Below are positions 11,071 to 22,386 of a stretch of 64,000 nt of DNA, piece after piece. Each line of letters starts with the position of its first letter. Positions within the stretch are counted from its first letter, which is position 1. The DNA lies in the NCBI RefSeq assembly GCF_020360975.1, contig NW_025408669.1, forward strand, positions 6,200,001 through 6,264,000. Direction: 5' to 3'. Both the position numbers and the translations under genes were made by a program. The DNA is from Hirsutella rhossiliensis. Taxonomy: Eukaryota > Ascomycota > Sordariomycetes > Hypocreales > Ophiocordycipitaceae. Under the pieces are notes generated by a model. It was not told where the DNA came from. It ran no database searches and worked only from the letters and a program-made list of their open reading frames with translations.

Positions 11071-11869
11071 CCTACCTAAGGGGCCCCCTTAGTCTTTATT
11101 AGCTACTTATAAAAAAAGGTCTAGTAAGCTACTAAGGACTATTAAAAGGGACTCTAGGCTACTAAGGCGGCTAAAGGCCCTAGGGCTAAGGGCCTAGGTA
11201 AGTACTATATATCTATTTAAAAGACCCCCCGCCTAGCCCTTAGCCTAGAAAAGGACTTTATAAGGAGGCCTAGGCCGACCCTCTTAGCCTTTTACTAGCT
11301 CTTCTTTAAGGCTAGCTTCCTATTTTCCTTCTTAAAAAGGACTAATAAGGTAGACCGAGACGACTACCGCTATAGCTAAGGAAGGTATATAGCTAGGCAC
11401 CTTATCTTAAGGTGCCTAAACTATAGGAGGGAAAGAGAGGTCCTTTACTAGACCTTTAAAAGATAGAAGGGGGCCCTTAGCCTACCTATTCTCTATAGCT
11501 CTAAAGAAGGAAGGGAAGCCCTTCTAACCTTCTTAGCTAAAATAGAGATAGGGATAGCTAAGTAGCTTAAAAAGAAGTAACCTAGGGGCCCTAGGGCCCT
11601 TAAGGGGGAAAATTACTACGAGGGAGGAACTAAACTAACCTTTCCTTTATCCTTGCCTTTATAGCTACCCTTTCCTTAATTAGTTATAAGCCCCCGGGCT
11701 CTATAGCTAGCTAGGACTACTAATAAGGGCCTAGGCCCCTTTTAGCCTCGCTATAGCCCTAGAGGCTATATACGAGTAATAATATAAAAAAAAAGTCTTT
11801 ATCCTACTAACACTTACTCTTTTAGTAGATTAGCCGATAGTAGCTCGAGATTACTTAGTCTAGTAAATA

Positions 11870-12456
11870 ACTCACTCTGCCTTTACTACTATATTAAAAG
11901 CCCTATAGGAAAACATTAGTGCAATGCTAGACTGATGTCTAACCATATTATTACAGCCAAAAAAGCTCATGTCGCCTATTATTGTTAGCATTCGCTATAC
12001 TTAATTGACCCCCTAAACCGTTAGTTTGGCCGTCGAGGTGAGCAGACAGAACAGGATTCAACGTCATGTCCCCTTACTAATATCAAAATAATAAGGTCCA
12101 AGCTAATTGGCATCGACATCGTCAGGGTGTATATATATTCTCACTTAACCTATAGCTTTGCAAGGATAAAGGGGTTTTTTATTTACTATTGGCATAGTTA
12201 TATAATTATTGGTTTAAACACGGGTGTTATCCTCACCAGCCATGCGTAGCCCGTCGTGCTCGGTTCCTTGAGCGAATGCTAATGAAAGTAGCTAGAGCAA
12301 GAGGGTACATATCATTGTGGCAAATAGATTGCGTGTCCTATTTCGTGGGTACATGTTGCTCGTAAGGATGAGGGGCTAGCTGGAGATGTTCTTTTTTATC
12401 GCTGCCACGGCGCTAAAGGTTTGCTCGAGTCGGTCCGAGGCAATGTCCGGCCACGG
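11870..12456. other. Normal-composition island inside the RIP block
   Basis: CpA and TpG reappear abruptly at about 11,875 and persist up to the TA at 12,457-12,458 where the first Tc1/mariner element begins. No ORF longer than a few dozen codons and no RNA gene is evident. The simplest reading is a remnant of single-copy host DNA that escaped RIP between two repeats. Confidence 0.6.
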
Positions 12457-12458
12457 TA

Positions 12459-13992
12459 CGGAGGAAGCTTTTAATAGTCGTTGCTAACGCTAAAATAACC
12501 CCTATTAAGAAAAAGGAAGAACGTACTAAATTTCTATGGCTCTACGAAGTATTCCCTGCTAATACCGGTACTATCCCTCCTTCCCTCTTAATACTTATTG
12601 CCGCCTTCTAATTTAATGATTTTCTATATATACTAAGGAATTCGCTTAATCTAGCTTTATATCTTCTCTTATAGAAACTCTTTCTAAGCTGCCTCCTAAG
12701 TAGAAATAGCTTTAGCCCGGCTTTTTAGGGCGCTTTTTTTTATAGTAGTTCTTTTTAGCTAAGGCTAGTAAGGCTTAATAGTATTAAGATTAAGCGAATT
12801 ACTATACTAAAGAAGGCGCCGGACTTTATAAAGCTATATACCTACTACTAGATATAGTAGTTATAAGCCGGAGCCTTATCTTCTTATATAATTATCCTAG
12901 GAAGATCCTTCTTATATTCCTTTACGAAAGGAAAGAGCTTTAGAATTAAGATCTTAGTTTAGTAGCGATACTAATCGATGCCGCCGCGCTTAGAGCTTTA
13001 GGAGAGTTTACCGTTCTTTAAATTCTATCGCTACTTAGGCTTTAGTCTAGGAAGCTACCGTAGGTTTAGTCGTCGCATACCGTTATTAAGTTCCTACGTC
13101 TCTTTTATTAAGGGCTCTAATTCCTAGTTTATTTTCGCGATATCTTCTTCCGAAGCTTTCTTCTCCGTAGTAGTTTCTAGAGCCTAATAGTAGCAAGGGC
13201 CCTTTTTATCGTAGGAAACGCAGCCCTAGAATATAAATTTAGAGGATCCTTTCTATCTCTCGCGAAGATAGCTATAAACGAAACGTTCGTTAGCTTTTCT
13301 TTAAACGCGATAGTTTCCTCGGCGGTATAAAAGAATAACCAAAGTCTCGTTAGACTAAATAACCTTCTTTTAATCCTTAAGGGTCTAGTCTTTATACGAG
13401 AAACACTACTTAAGTCGGTCTCTTATTATCTTCTTTATTAATCTAGGCTTCCTTATTAGCTTAGTCTTCCGGAAACTAGCTTTCTTTAATACCCTCTATA
13501 TAGTAATAAAAGATACTAAATACCCTACTAAATTAAGCTCGGTAGTAATATTAGTATAGTTTTTTCCCTTTTATACTAGTCTTAGCGAACCTTCTTAAAA
13601 ACCTTATTTTTAATAGTAGCTTACTTAGATAAATAGCTAAAACGAGGAGTATCTTAAAGCTATTCGTCTTATATAGTTAACGGTAGCTAGTTTAGCTAAA
13701 AGCCTCGCTTAATTACTTAAGCGTATATACTATTAATTATATAAATCGAAATTCTAGTTAAAGAAGAAATCTCTATTAATAATTTGCTGCTATAAGGCGC
13801 CTTTAACGTAATAATTAATACTTAAGTTAAAATATTAGTCTTTATTTTATAAGAGAAATAATAGTTAAGTAAAGAAATTAAGGGGAAATTATAGATATAG
13901 GAGGAAAAGTATATATATAGGGTTCTTTATTCTTCCTTTTTCTTAATAGGGGTTATTTTAGTATTAGCAATAACTATTAAAAGCTTCCTTTA
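12459..13992 (-). mobile_element. Tc1/mariner-like DNA transposon relic, copy 1
   Basis: The element is 1,534 bp and flanked by TA at 12,457-12,458 and 13,993-13,994. Its terminal inverted repeats start CGGAGGAAGCTTTTAATAGT (left) and, on the minus strand at the right end, TAAAGGAAGCTTTTAATAGT. They continue about 60 bp through GCTAA-GCTAAAATAACCCCT and AAGAAAAAGGAAG. The interior aligns with the neighbouring copy 2 along its length, placing a minus-strand transposase. RIP has left no open frame. It shares its right-hand TA with copy 2. Confidence 0.8.
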
Positions 13993-13994
13993 TA

Positions 13995-15511
13995 TAAAGG
14001 CAGCCTTTAAAAGATATCGGCTACGCTAAATTAGACCCTATAAGGAAAAAGGAAGTAGTAACTAAATTACTATAGCACCGTTCCTAGCTTATACCTAATC
14101 TAGCCTACCCTCGCGATATTTATTACCGCCCTTAAGTTTAATTATTTTATATATATAACGAGGGATTCGTTCGATCTAAGCCTATATCTTCTCTTATAGT
14201 AGCTCCTTCTAAGTAAGATCTTAAGCTATAATAGCCTTAGCTCGGCTCTTTAGCGCGCCCTTCTTTATAGTCGTTCTTTTTATCTATAGCTAAGCTAGCT
14301 TAATAGCGTTAAAGTTAGGCGAGTTACCGTACTAATAAAGCTATTAAATATCGTAAGAATTATAGAATCGTTGCTAAATATAGTAGTTATAGGCATAAGC
14401 CTTATCTTCTTATATAATCGTCCTAGAAAGCTTAGCCTCGTGCTCTTTAATAGAGGGAAAGAGCTTAAGAAGAAGAATCTTCTTCTAGTAGCAGAACTAG
14501 TCGATTCCGCCGTACTTAGAGCCTTATATAAGCTTACCTAACTTCTAGTTAAATTTCTATCGAGGTTTAGGTCTAGGAAGTTAATAGAGATATAGTCTTC
14601 GTAAGCCGTTATTAAGTTCCTACTCCTCTTTTAATAGGGGTTTAAGTTCTTTATTTATTATTATAATAGCTTTATCTACTACCTTCTTCTTAGCAGCAGT
14701 CTCTAGTACCTAGTAGTAGCTTAGGCCCTTCTTATTATATAAAAAGTAGCCCTAGAGTATAAATTCTAAGGCGCCTTTCTATCTCTCGCGGATATAGCTT
14801 CGAGTAAAGCGCTCGTTAGCTTTCCTCTATATATAATAGCCTCCTCGTTAATATAGTAAGATAATAAAAGTCTCGTCTACATAAATCACCTTCTTTTAGT
14901 CCTCGAGGGTCTAATCTTAGTATATAAGACACTAGGCTAGTCGTTCTTTTCGTATCTTCTTCGTTAAGCCTAGCTTCCTCGTAGGCTTCGTCTTCCGGAA
15001 GCCTACTAAGCGGAGGACTCGCTATATAGTCGTTGCTGAGACCGGGTGCCCTACTAAGCTTAGCTCGCTAGCAATATTAGCGTAGTTTTTTTCCCTTCCG
15101 TATCTATCGCGGCGAACCTTCGTAAGAACCTCATCTTAGATTATAGGCTGCTTAGAGGGACGGCCAGAACGAGGGGCATCTTAGAGCTACTCGTCTCGAA
15201 GGGTCAAGGGCAGCGTATCTGGCTTAAAGCCGCGTTGAAGAGCTCGTGTGTAGATGCATTTAACTGTTCTAAGAGGCACGCTAGTTAAGGCAGTAACTTC
15301 AGCAGCCGATTTCCCGCCGCCTCGAAGCACCACAATAAGGGCTCGAGTCGCGATATCTGTTTTTCGCCTCATTGTTGTCGGGAATGTTAAGAAAGGCGGA
15401 GGGGCGGTGCCGTACAAAATCGCGTGCGGGGCACTCTGTTTACTTTGCTACTTCCTTTTTCCTTACAGGGTCTAATTTAGCGTGGCCGATAACTTTTGAA
15501 GGCTTCCTCCG
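13995..15511 (-). mobile_element. Tc1/mariner-like DNA transposon relic, copy 2
   Basis: The element is 1,517 bp between TA at 13,993-13,994 and TA at 15,512-15,513. Terminal inverted repeats extend about 75 bp. Left reads TATCGGCTACGCTAAATTAG from 14,015; the right end on the minus strand reads TATCGGCCACGCTAAATTAG. The outer TIR part (CGGAGGAAGCC) matches copy 1, so the two are sister families. RIP is heavy on the left, weakens near 15,030-15,180 and is absent in the last 330 bp. The right end lies 381 bp from the TOP3 start codon. Confidence 0.85.
14110..15417 (-). pseudogene. Tc1/mariner transposase relic (copy 2)
   Basis: The minus strand starts at 15,417 (or the internal Met at 15,372) with an intact helix-turn-helix region, RRKTDIATRALIVVLRGGGK then SAAEVTALTSVPLRTV, to about 15,190. 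Past the first stop the same frame continues as DAPRSGRPSKQ, the GRPR-like linker of Tc1 transposases. The first catalytic Asp survives in VDETF (GAC at 14,875-14,877). Near 14,390-14,430 EDKAYAYN is the RIP form of an EDNAPAHN catalytic block. The 76-codon N-terminal frame is still open only because RIP stopped there. The enzyme would have cut and pasted the element at TA sites; it is clearly dead. Confidence 0.75.
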
Positions 15512-15513
15512 TA

Positions 15514-15892
15514 TAGGCAACCGAGTACAGTGGAGATCCAGCGGCTCTGCTCAGGCCGACCTCAGCGCTCATCTCCACGCAGAGCTCAAAGCTGCCTGAC
15601 GGCGAAAAAAAAAATCACGTTCCTTGGTGCAACGTCCCCCCAAACGATCTGAGCCAATCGCTCGCGATTAACACCTCCGAGATCACGATAACGTTCACGA
15701 CAGAAAGCTCGTGGGACCTGCGCAGACAACAGCAGTCGGTAAATGCTCGTGAGGACGACCTCGAAGTGGCACGCGAGGCGGTTGAGCGCCCCCTCTGTTA
15801 ATCTACTGCGATTGGCTCCATCTCGCGAGCCCTTGAGCTCATCCTACTCTCATAGCGCCAAAAAGGATGCTCCTGCAAAGACGGGGGAGAAG
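15514..15892 (+). promoter_or_regulatory. Compact promoter region of TOP3
   Basis: Only 379 bp separate the transposon TA from the TOP3 ATG. The stretch has normal composition, a run of ten A at 15,605-15,614 and a GATTGG motif (15,809-15,814, CCAAT on the minus strand) about 80 nt upstream of the ATG. I see no clear TATA box. The overlapping plus-strand frame 15,743-15,991 is not needed for the gene model. Confidence 0.45.
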
Positions 15893-18150
15893 ATGAGGGT
15901 GCTGTGTGTGGCTGAGAAGCCCTCCATCTCAAAGGCCGTTGCTGGCCACCTGTCTGGGGGAAGCGTCCAGACGGTGAGACAAGCCCCTTGACCCTCAAAA
16001 GCCGCTGGCAGAGCAGCTGATAGCTTCTCCCGCAGCATGGCACGCGCAACCAGTACATCAAAAACTACTCCTTCAACTTTGACTTCGGGCAGCCCTGGGG
16101 ATCCTGCGATGTGACCATGACGTGCGTCATCGGCCACCTCACCAACGTCGAGTTCACGAGCGAGTACAAGAACTGGAGTCACCCGCCTCCGGAGACGCTC
16201 TTCACTGCCCCTGTCATAACCAGTGTCCATGAGGTGAGCAATCGTGTCCTCGAGGCCTCGTCGCGGCCCCGAGCTTACCCCGCGGCAGGACAAGAAGGCC
16301 ATCACCAAGAACATTGAAGAGCAGGCAAGGCGTGCTCGACTGCTCGTGATATGGACCGATTGTGACCGCGAAGGGGAGCACATTGGCCAAGAAATCGTCG
16401 ACGCGGCCCGAAAGGGCAATGCAGGCATTCAAGTCAAGCGCGCTAGGTTCAGCAACGTCGAGCGAGCGTAGGTTCGACCGAAATTTAGCGCCTACGGCTT
16501 CTCAAGGTCTTTGCTGACCGGCTGCTGCTTCCAGGCACGTTCTTTCTGCCGCCAGACGACTCGCGAACCTGGACGGGAAGCAAGTCAATGCGGTCGCGGC
16601 GAGGATCGAGCTGGATCTGCGCATCGGCTATGCCTTCACCAGGTTCATGACCAACAGCCTTCGGCCCCTGGGAGGTCCTTTGGAGAAGCTTACGCTGAGC
16701 TACGGTAGGCATACCTTGCGATCCTGCGACGTAACCTCTCGCTAACCAAACAGGGTCGTGCCAGTTTCCGACCTTGGGTTTCGTGGTGGATCGATATTTC
16801 CGCGTCAAGAACTTTGTTCCTGAACCGTTTTGGAGCATCAAACTGATGCACACCAAAGAGGGAAACAAGGTAAACTTCAGCTGGGCCAGAAACCGCCTCT
16901 TCGACCGCATGGCCACGATTGTCCTCTATGAGCGGTGCCTTGCTGCAAAAAAAGCAAAGATTACCAAGGTCCAGGAGAAGCCGACGCGCAAGTTTAAGCC
17001 GCTGCCGCTCACCACTGTTGAGCTACAGAAAGCCGCTACTCGCCTGCTCCGCATGAGTGGTCAGCAAGCCATGACCATTGCTGAGGGCCTCTACAACAAG
17101 GGCTTCATAAGCTATCCCCGTACCGAGACAGACCGGTTCGACAAGGGCATTAATCTAAGAACTCTGGTGCAAAAACAGACGCCAGACCAACGATGGGGTC
17201 AATTCGCCCAGGGCCTGGTGGATGGGGCGTTCCAGCAACCCAGGGAAGGCAAGCATGACGACAAGGCGCATCCTCCAATCCACCCCATTACTTACGCGGC
17301 ACCGACGGTGCTGAGCTTTGATGAGGGGCGCCTGTACGAATACGTGGTCCGTCGATTCCTGGCGTGTTGCGCGGAAGACGCCAAGGGCATGGCGACAGAC
17401 ATCGATTTAGAGTACGGTGACGAGCTGTTCCATGCCCGTGGAATCATTGTCCTGGAAAGGAATTACCTCGACGTCTACGTATACGAGAAATGGGACAACA
17501 CAGCGGAACTGCCGAAATTCACAAGAGGAGAGCAGTTTGAGCCGACCGAGGCCATGATGAGCGAGGGCAAGACGTCACCGCCAAGCTATCTTACGGAAGC
17601 CGACTTGATTGCCTTGATGGACGCCAACGGGATCGGAACAGACGCCACCATGGCCGAGCACATCCAAAAGATCCAAGACCGAGAATACGTCGCGACCACG
17701 GACAGAGCTGGAACTGCTAGTGAAGGGGATGGAGATGAGGCCTCCGAAGCCCCTGCCCGCGGACGAGGCGGCGGGAGAAGCCGAAGAGGCGGGCGGGGAG
17801 GCACGGTATTGGCTGCAAGAAAGGGCGGCCAGAAAGTCTTTATACCGACTCAGCTCGGCGTGGCGCTGATCCTGGGCTTTGACCGCATGAACTTTGAGAC
17901 TAGCCTGGGCAAGCCGTTTCTGCGCAAAGAGATGGAGCTCAAGATGAAGGCCATCTGCGAGGGCAACACGACGAGGGAAATGGTTCTCCGAGAGAGCATC
18001 GCCCAGTATCGGCATGTCTTTATGCAGTCGCAGGAAAAGCTAGGCGTTTTACGTTCGGTAAGTCGAACCTGGAAGCCCTGGTATCACAGATTGTATCTGA
18101 CCTGCGTCTAGGCATGCCGCGAGTTCGTCTTTGGCCAGTCGGCGAACTAA
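15893..18150 (+). CDS. TOP3: DNA topoisomerase III (type IA)
   Basis: Six exons (15893-15973, 16036-16233, 16289-16467, 16535-16704, 16754-18057, 18112-18150) encode 656 residues, the same size as the yeast protein. The TOPRIM fold opens MRVLCVAEKPSISKA (catalytic Glu8) and carries the metal-binding D-x-D-x-E at D117, D119 and E121 (DCDREGE). The DNA-cleaving tyrosine is about Y330 in GFISYPRTETDR. The domain IV block DANGIGTDATMAEHI lies before a low-complexity RG-rich insert (about 542-560, ARGRGGGRSRRGG). There is no C-terminal zinc/GRF extension as in animal Top3-alpha. Introns are 62, 55, 67, 49 and 54 nt. The enzyme passes single DNA strands and, with a RecQ helicase and Rmi1, resolves recombination intermediates in the nucleus. 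Confidence 0.95.
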
Positions 18151-20879
18151 GCAACACTCATTTGCAGAAGGCTCGTCTTGAAACTGCACATGGATGGCAT
18201 GTCTTGTCCCAGGTGATGTGGCATGGGATCGAGCTCGGTCATAATGCTCCGGAGAAGGACACTGGACGCTTCTGACTTGATCAAGTCTCAATATCTCGGA
18301 GTCGGCGCTGCTCCGGGTCGAGGCCGAGTCGAGACGTCGCAGATGGTACTTGTCTTGTACCTACCTGTGAGTCTACAAAGTGTTCATGAGCTGAAGTCTG
18401 CTTTTGCTCATACTCGCATTATTAGATCTCCATCATGGACAGCGGTCACGAAATGCACATGAAAATGGCTTTGCTGAAAGTGGGAGACCAAACCTAGTTG
18501 CGGCCGCAATTCGCCCAGCGCAACAGCTGCGAGGCAACCTGGCTTGGGGGAGGGGTCGCCGTATGACACCGACGTCATCCATCCGTCTGAATGGACGCCT
18601 TAGCCGCATCGAGGAGGAGCTATTGGCGCTGTTGGCTGCCCGATTCGAGCCGTTGCCGTTTGCTGCGCTGACGCAGGTTCGACGCCGGTCCACTGGCGCT
18701 TTCGGACAATGCATTTTTGAAAAAGCGGAGGCTCAAGCCATAGCGTCGCTCGGTGGCTTGGGCGTGGATGGAAACATGACGGCCAGAGTCCGTGCCCGAG
18801 CGTTTGCCGCCGTGCTTTGTCTGGCGAACCGAGGTCGCGGACCGGGGCGGATCGGAGGAAGGGCTTCGGGGAAGAAGCTTCCAGAGCACGGGCAGGACTC
18901 TCTCGAGGCGATTGGGTTGTATTTAGCCTTTAGCGGAATCATGGGCTGGCGTCAAGACGGCTTCGTCCAAAGCGGCAGCACGGAAGGCCGGCCTGCCCAG
19001 CTCGACGAGGGCGAGGTCCAATCAGGATGGGGCGCGGGCAAACGTGCATGCGAACCACTAGAAGCTTGTTGGGCGAAGATCTGGTGGCTGTTTACGAAGC
19101 TGGTGGTCATCTTGTGTTAGGCTTAGGCCCGTTCCAAAGACTCGACCTGGGTCCTTGTAAACGCATCTGGACTTGGGCTGTATTGCACTTGCAGGGTATT
19201 TGCAGCTATAGGGTGGAGATATCTGGGCGAGTGTCAGCTGGGGCGCATGACGTTCCAGGGTACGTGGGCCACGGTTGCCCGCTGCAGGCCACGCACGATT
19301 GGACACTAGTCTTCTTCACCAGCCCGCACGCAGCGGCATGACTAAGATTGCTTGGTTCAAGGCACCGGTGGAAGAGAGGGAGTTTTTACCCCTAAAGAAG
19401 AAAGCCGCTATGCTTTCTAGGATGTAGTTTATAAGCTGCAAATTACTCCGTACAGCGGGCTGGGCTCGCCACCCTGGTTCCCGTTTGTTAGCGCTCCGTG
19501 CTGTGGGCGACAGTACTCTGCCGGGGTGGGAGAAATTAACCACTCTCCCTTGGCCGGTGTAAACAGCGAACCGGCTTTTATTATTAAGGTGACTGACAGT
19601 CGAAGCATCCCCAAGGTCCCCAAGACGTCGAATTTCGCACGGGCTGTCTCGGACCTCTGTCTCTTCGACTTCAAGGCACATACCAAGTCTCGGTCAACGC
19701 TGACGCCGAAGCAAAAGGTGCCCAGCGGGCCGTGGAGGAAGAATGTCCGCCAGGGACAGTGAGCGGATCCACCGCTATGACGTCTTGCAGCGACGTGACG
19801 TGGGCTCTGCGTCTGCCCGGAAATGGAGGGGGCTTAGATGACGGCGGTCACGATGACAGTATGTGCGCGCACACAAAGAAAATTCCAAAAATCCCCACGA
19901 GGAGTTACAAAAGGACGACGCGCCTTCAAAGCACGAGGACCTGGATGGGTGCGAAGCCCGAGAAGCTGCACGTGCACCTGCAAAGCCCGTCGCCCCGAGC
20001 TCAAGATCCGAGGTGCGAGGCGGTACCGACAGTGGGTTCAAACGCCGTTGCTTGGAATGGCGGCGAGGTCAAACATCCAAGGCCGTTGATGACTGAGCGA
20101 GCGATGTTTCCCGTCAGCTTATCCCGAGCGCGAGTAAGTGTGGCCAAGATGTGGGACATTGTCCCGATGCAACCCCCGCGTCGCCCTTCCCCGCGACCCA
20201 TCGCGATGCGTTTCGCCTGCCGTCGGTTTCTTGATCTGGCCTGGCCTGATGATGTTGCTTGGCCGACTGACGGGCATCGTGGCTGACGAATACCATCTAC
20301 CCACTCTGTACGGAGTACACAGCAGGAGCTGTCCCTGTTGCAGCTCGTACCGGTATCGTTGGAGTTATTCAATATTATTGGCTGTTTTTGCTGCGCAAGA
20401 CAGGTGTGTGTTTCTGCGCAGGCATGACCAAGTCAAGAGAAAGACTGATGAGATAGATTGGACACACGGAAACGAATGGGTGGGATTCCCTTCCATCATT
20501 GGCTCGATCGGGTGTCGGTCACAAGATACCAGCGTGGCCCAATCCTTTGTCTCACTGCGCACACGCCCCACCTCCCGCCCCAGAAGACCACACCCTCTCG
20601 CCTGCGCCTGTCTCGCCTTGGTGCATGGCAGCTTGCGGATGGTTGACCAAGGGGGAGGCGTAAACGTAGCTCCCGGCTCGCTTCTGTCCCTCCTCGAGGC
20701 TTGCGACGAGCCCGTGCCCTACCTTGATTGCTCAGGCCCGCACAGTACTGTAGGTACTTGCGCCGTACATGCCTCCACGAGACACAGAGACGAACACTCT
20801 ACCCCTTCATGGGAGTTACGACTGTACTGTGCCGGTAGCCTGTAGGCTTAGCCCCAAGTCAGTAAGGTCACCTTACATT
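18151..20879. other. Intergenic region between TOP3 and STB3
   Basis: About 2.7 kb of normal GC-rich DNA. The longest frame is 18,404-19,120 on plus (238 codons), but it has no recognisable domain. The antisense frames across 18,430-18,940 look equally codon-like, so neither strand can be called. A possible short intron (gtgagt at 18,367 to tag at 18,426) exists without a convincing gene around it. The remaining short frames (for example 19,316-19,681 minus and 20,138-20,845 plus) are arginine/proline-rich and look non-coding. Confidence 0.4.
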
Positions 20880-20884
20880 ACCCG

Positions 20885-20939
20885 GCCGTCGCCATCTCCT
20901 CCTCCTCGTCCCCCTTCTCTCCTCTTTTTCCCTCCTTCA
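20885..20939 (+). promoter_or_regulatory. Pyrimidine-rich (CT) tract upstream of STB3
   Basis: A nearly pure C/T run (CTCCTCCTCCTCGTCCCC then CTTCTCTCCTCTTTTTCCCT) lies about 400 nt before the start codon. CT tracts near transcription starts are common core-promoter features in filamentous fungi. It implies a leader of several hundred nucleotides; I see no good TATA box. Confidence 0.45.
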
Positions 20940-21339
20940 AAGCAAAACCAAGCACGCAAAACAAACCACACGATTCGCATCGAGAATCACCCCGTCACAG
21001 TCCCAGTGGATCACGCAGCTCTGCCAGCCCGCCATTATCAGTCGCCCTGTTCCTGACAGCCAGCGACCGCTCGAAGCCGTCCATCATCACCCTTTCCGCG
21101 ACGGCTGCATCAGGTACGTACCTATCCGGCTTTCGCTTCTGCCCCTGCGGCGTGACTCAACGGGTCCCATCTCGACGGCCCTCTTCCCCATCACCTCGAC
21201 GCGCTCTTTTGCGCTCAGCGACCCATTCATCGCTGTCTTCATGCTGCTCGAAGACTCGCAAAGGAGAGGCCGGCTCTTGCTGACTCTCTTCCCTCGCAGA
21301 CTACCTGCTCTGAAGCAAACGCAAACCCGCCTGATAACA

Positions 21340-22386
21340 ATGGCTTCCCTGGCATCGGCTGCTCGTGACATCCCCAAGGCCGCCTCCTCGAACCGAGACA
21401 ACTTAGCTGTTGTAGCGGATCGGAGCGACTCGGCGACTGTGGCGCATTCTCATACCCTCCCGACTCCCCCAAACTCGATATCCCCGGCTTTGCCTGCCCA
21501 CGGCCTCAAGGCTCAGCTCCAAAAGGCTAATCTCGATCCCGTCGACTCCGACTTGGACCTCCACGACAATGCCTCGCCCCGTAGCAGGTTATCGTCCCCC
21601 GCCGCCCACGAGGCCTCGGGCGCCATCACTAGCGCCATGCTCGCCAAGTACCACCTTCCGGACATCTTACTCAACCACGGTCCTCTGGCCATCAGGCACA
21701 TCATGGGCTACCTGACGACGTCGGTTCCGGGCTTTTCCGGCATTCCGCCCACAAAGGCGCGCAGAGTCGTGGTCGGGGCTTTGGAGGGGCGAGGCGGAGG
21801 CGAGAGAGGGGGGTTGCACGGGGACGTGGACTTTGAGAAGGTGGGATGGGGTCGCTGGAACGCTCGTCGCGACCGTCGACGCACTCCGCCGGCCTCATCC
21901 GGTGCGGCCATTCCCATCTCCAGGATTGGCACGCGAAGCCAGGAGAGAGCCCGGGCAAACGTCTCCGGGTCCGTCGGGGAAGAGTCGGTTCATTTCTCCC
22001 ACGACGATCAAGACATTCACTTGTTGGAGACGGAGGCCGACAAGATGTCCATGGACGGTTCCGCCTCGGCCTCGTGCTCGGAGGCTCCCGACGACGACGT
22101 TGCCATGAACGACGATCCCGAGGATGCCACCGACGACGAGGACTGGGCGGCCATGGGTGCCGCGGCTCTCAGGGCCGAGTCGTACCCCAACATGGCTGTT
22201 GCCCAGTCTAGCGCCAATCTTCGACCCGACTTTCTTCCCGGGGGGCTGCGTTCCTTTTCCGCGACCTCCGGCATGGCGCGTCCGCCGCTCCAGCCGGCGA
22301 ACCTTGACCTGGTGGCTCTGGCGGCCGCGTCTGATGCCCAGGAGCGCGAGGCTGTCGAAGCTCTTCTACGACTCGGATCTGTATAG
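21340..22386 (+). CDS. STB3: Stb3-type Sin3-binding, RRPE-element transcription regulator
   Basis: A single exon of 348 residues. Residues about 95-176 form the conserved Stb3 domain: ITSAMLAKYHLPDILLNHGP, IRHIMGYLTTSVPGF, IPPTKARRVVVGALEGRG and VDFEKVGWGRW. In yeast this family binds the ribosomal RNA processing element of growth genes and recruits the Sin3-Rpd3 deacetylase under TOR and glucose control; that role is carried over by family. The N-terminus is Ser/Pro/Thr-rich. Residues about 247-270 are strongly acidic (DDDVAMNDDPEDATDDEDW). The C-terminus ends in a helix, EREAVEALLRLGSV. The ATG at 21340 is preferred for its ACAATGG context; an in-frame ATG at 21241 would add 33 residues. 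No intron is needed. Confidence 0.88.
   Translation: MASLASAARDIPKAASSNRDNLAVVADRSDSATVAHSHTLPTPPNSISPALPAHGLKAQLQKANLDPVDSDLDLHDNASPRSRLSSPAAHEASGAITSAMLAKYHLPDILLNHGPLAIRHIMGYLTTSVPGFSGIPPTKARRVVVGALEGRGGGERGGLHGDVDFEKVGWGRWNARRDRRRTPPASSGAAIPISRIGTRSQERARANVSGSVGEESVHFSHDDQDIHLLETEADKMSMDGSASASCSEAPDDDVAMNDDPEDATDDEDWAAMGAAALRAESYPNMAVAQSSANLRPDFLPGGLRSFSATSGMARPPLQPANLDLVALAAASDAQEREAVEALLRLGSV

Larger units (their letters stand above)
4200..11795 (+). mobile_element. RIP-degraded non-LTR retrotransposon (LINE, Tad/I-like), interrupted
   Basis: Plus-strand domains appear in LINE order. ORF1 has three zinc knuckles (5,422-5,613). They are followed by an APE-type endonuclease (about 6,400-7,085), the N-terminal part of a reverse transcriptase (about 8,150-8,600) and an RNase H (about 10,730-11,070). 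A nine-A tail at 11,786-11,794 marks a likely 3' end. The element is broken by unassigned DNA at about 5,630-6,340, an LTR fragment at 7,093-7,317 and a foreign coding relic at about 8,640-10,250. Stops are TAG/TAA only, as expected from CAG, CAA and TGG after RIP. The 5' end is approximate. A domain set of EN-RT-RNase H with CCHC ORF1 fits the Tad/I group; the exact clade is inference. Confidence 0.75.

Noticed and set aside
18367..18482. Possible intron followed by a His/Met-rich start (MDSGHEMHMKM) suggesting a copper transporter
   Set aside because: The frame stops after about 20 codons and no membrane segments follow.
18404..19120. 238-codon plus-strand frame downstream of TOP3
   Set aside because: No domain, signal or intron support, and antisense frames over the same bases look equally codon-like. 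Kept only as a remark in the intergenic entry.
20138..20845. 235-codon frame upstream of STB3
   Set aside because: Composition is irregular, with overlapping frames on both strands and no similarity to a known family.
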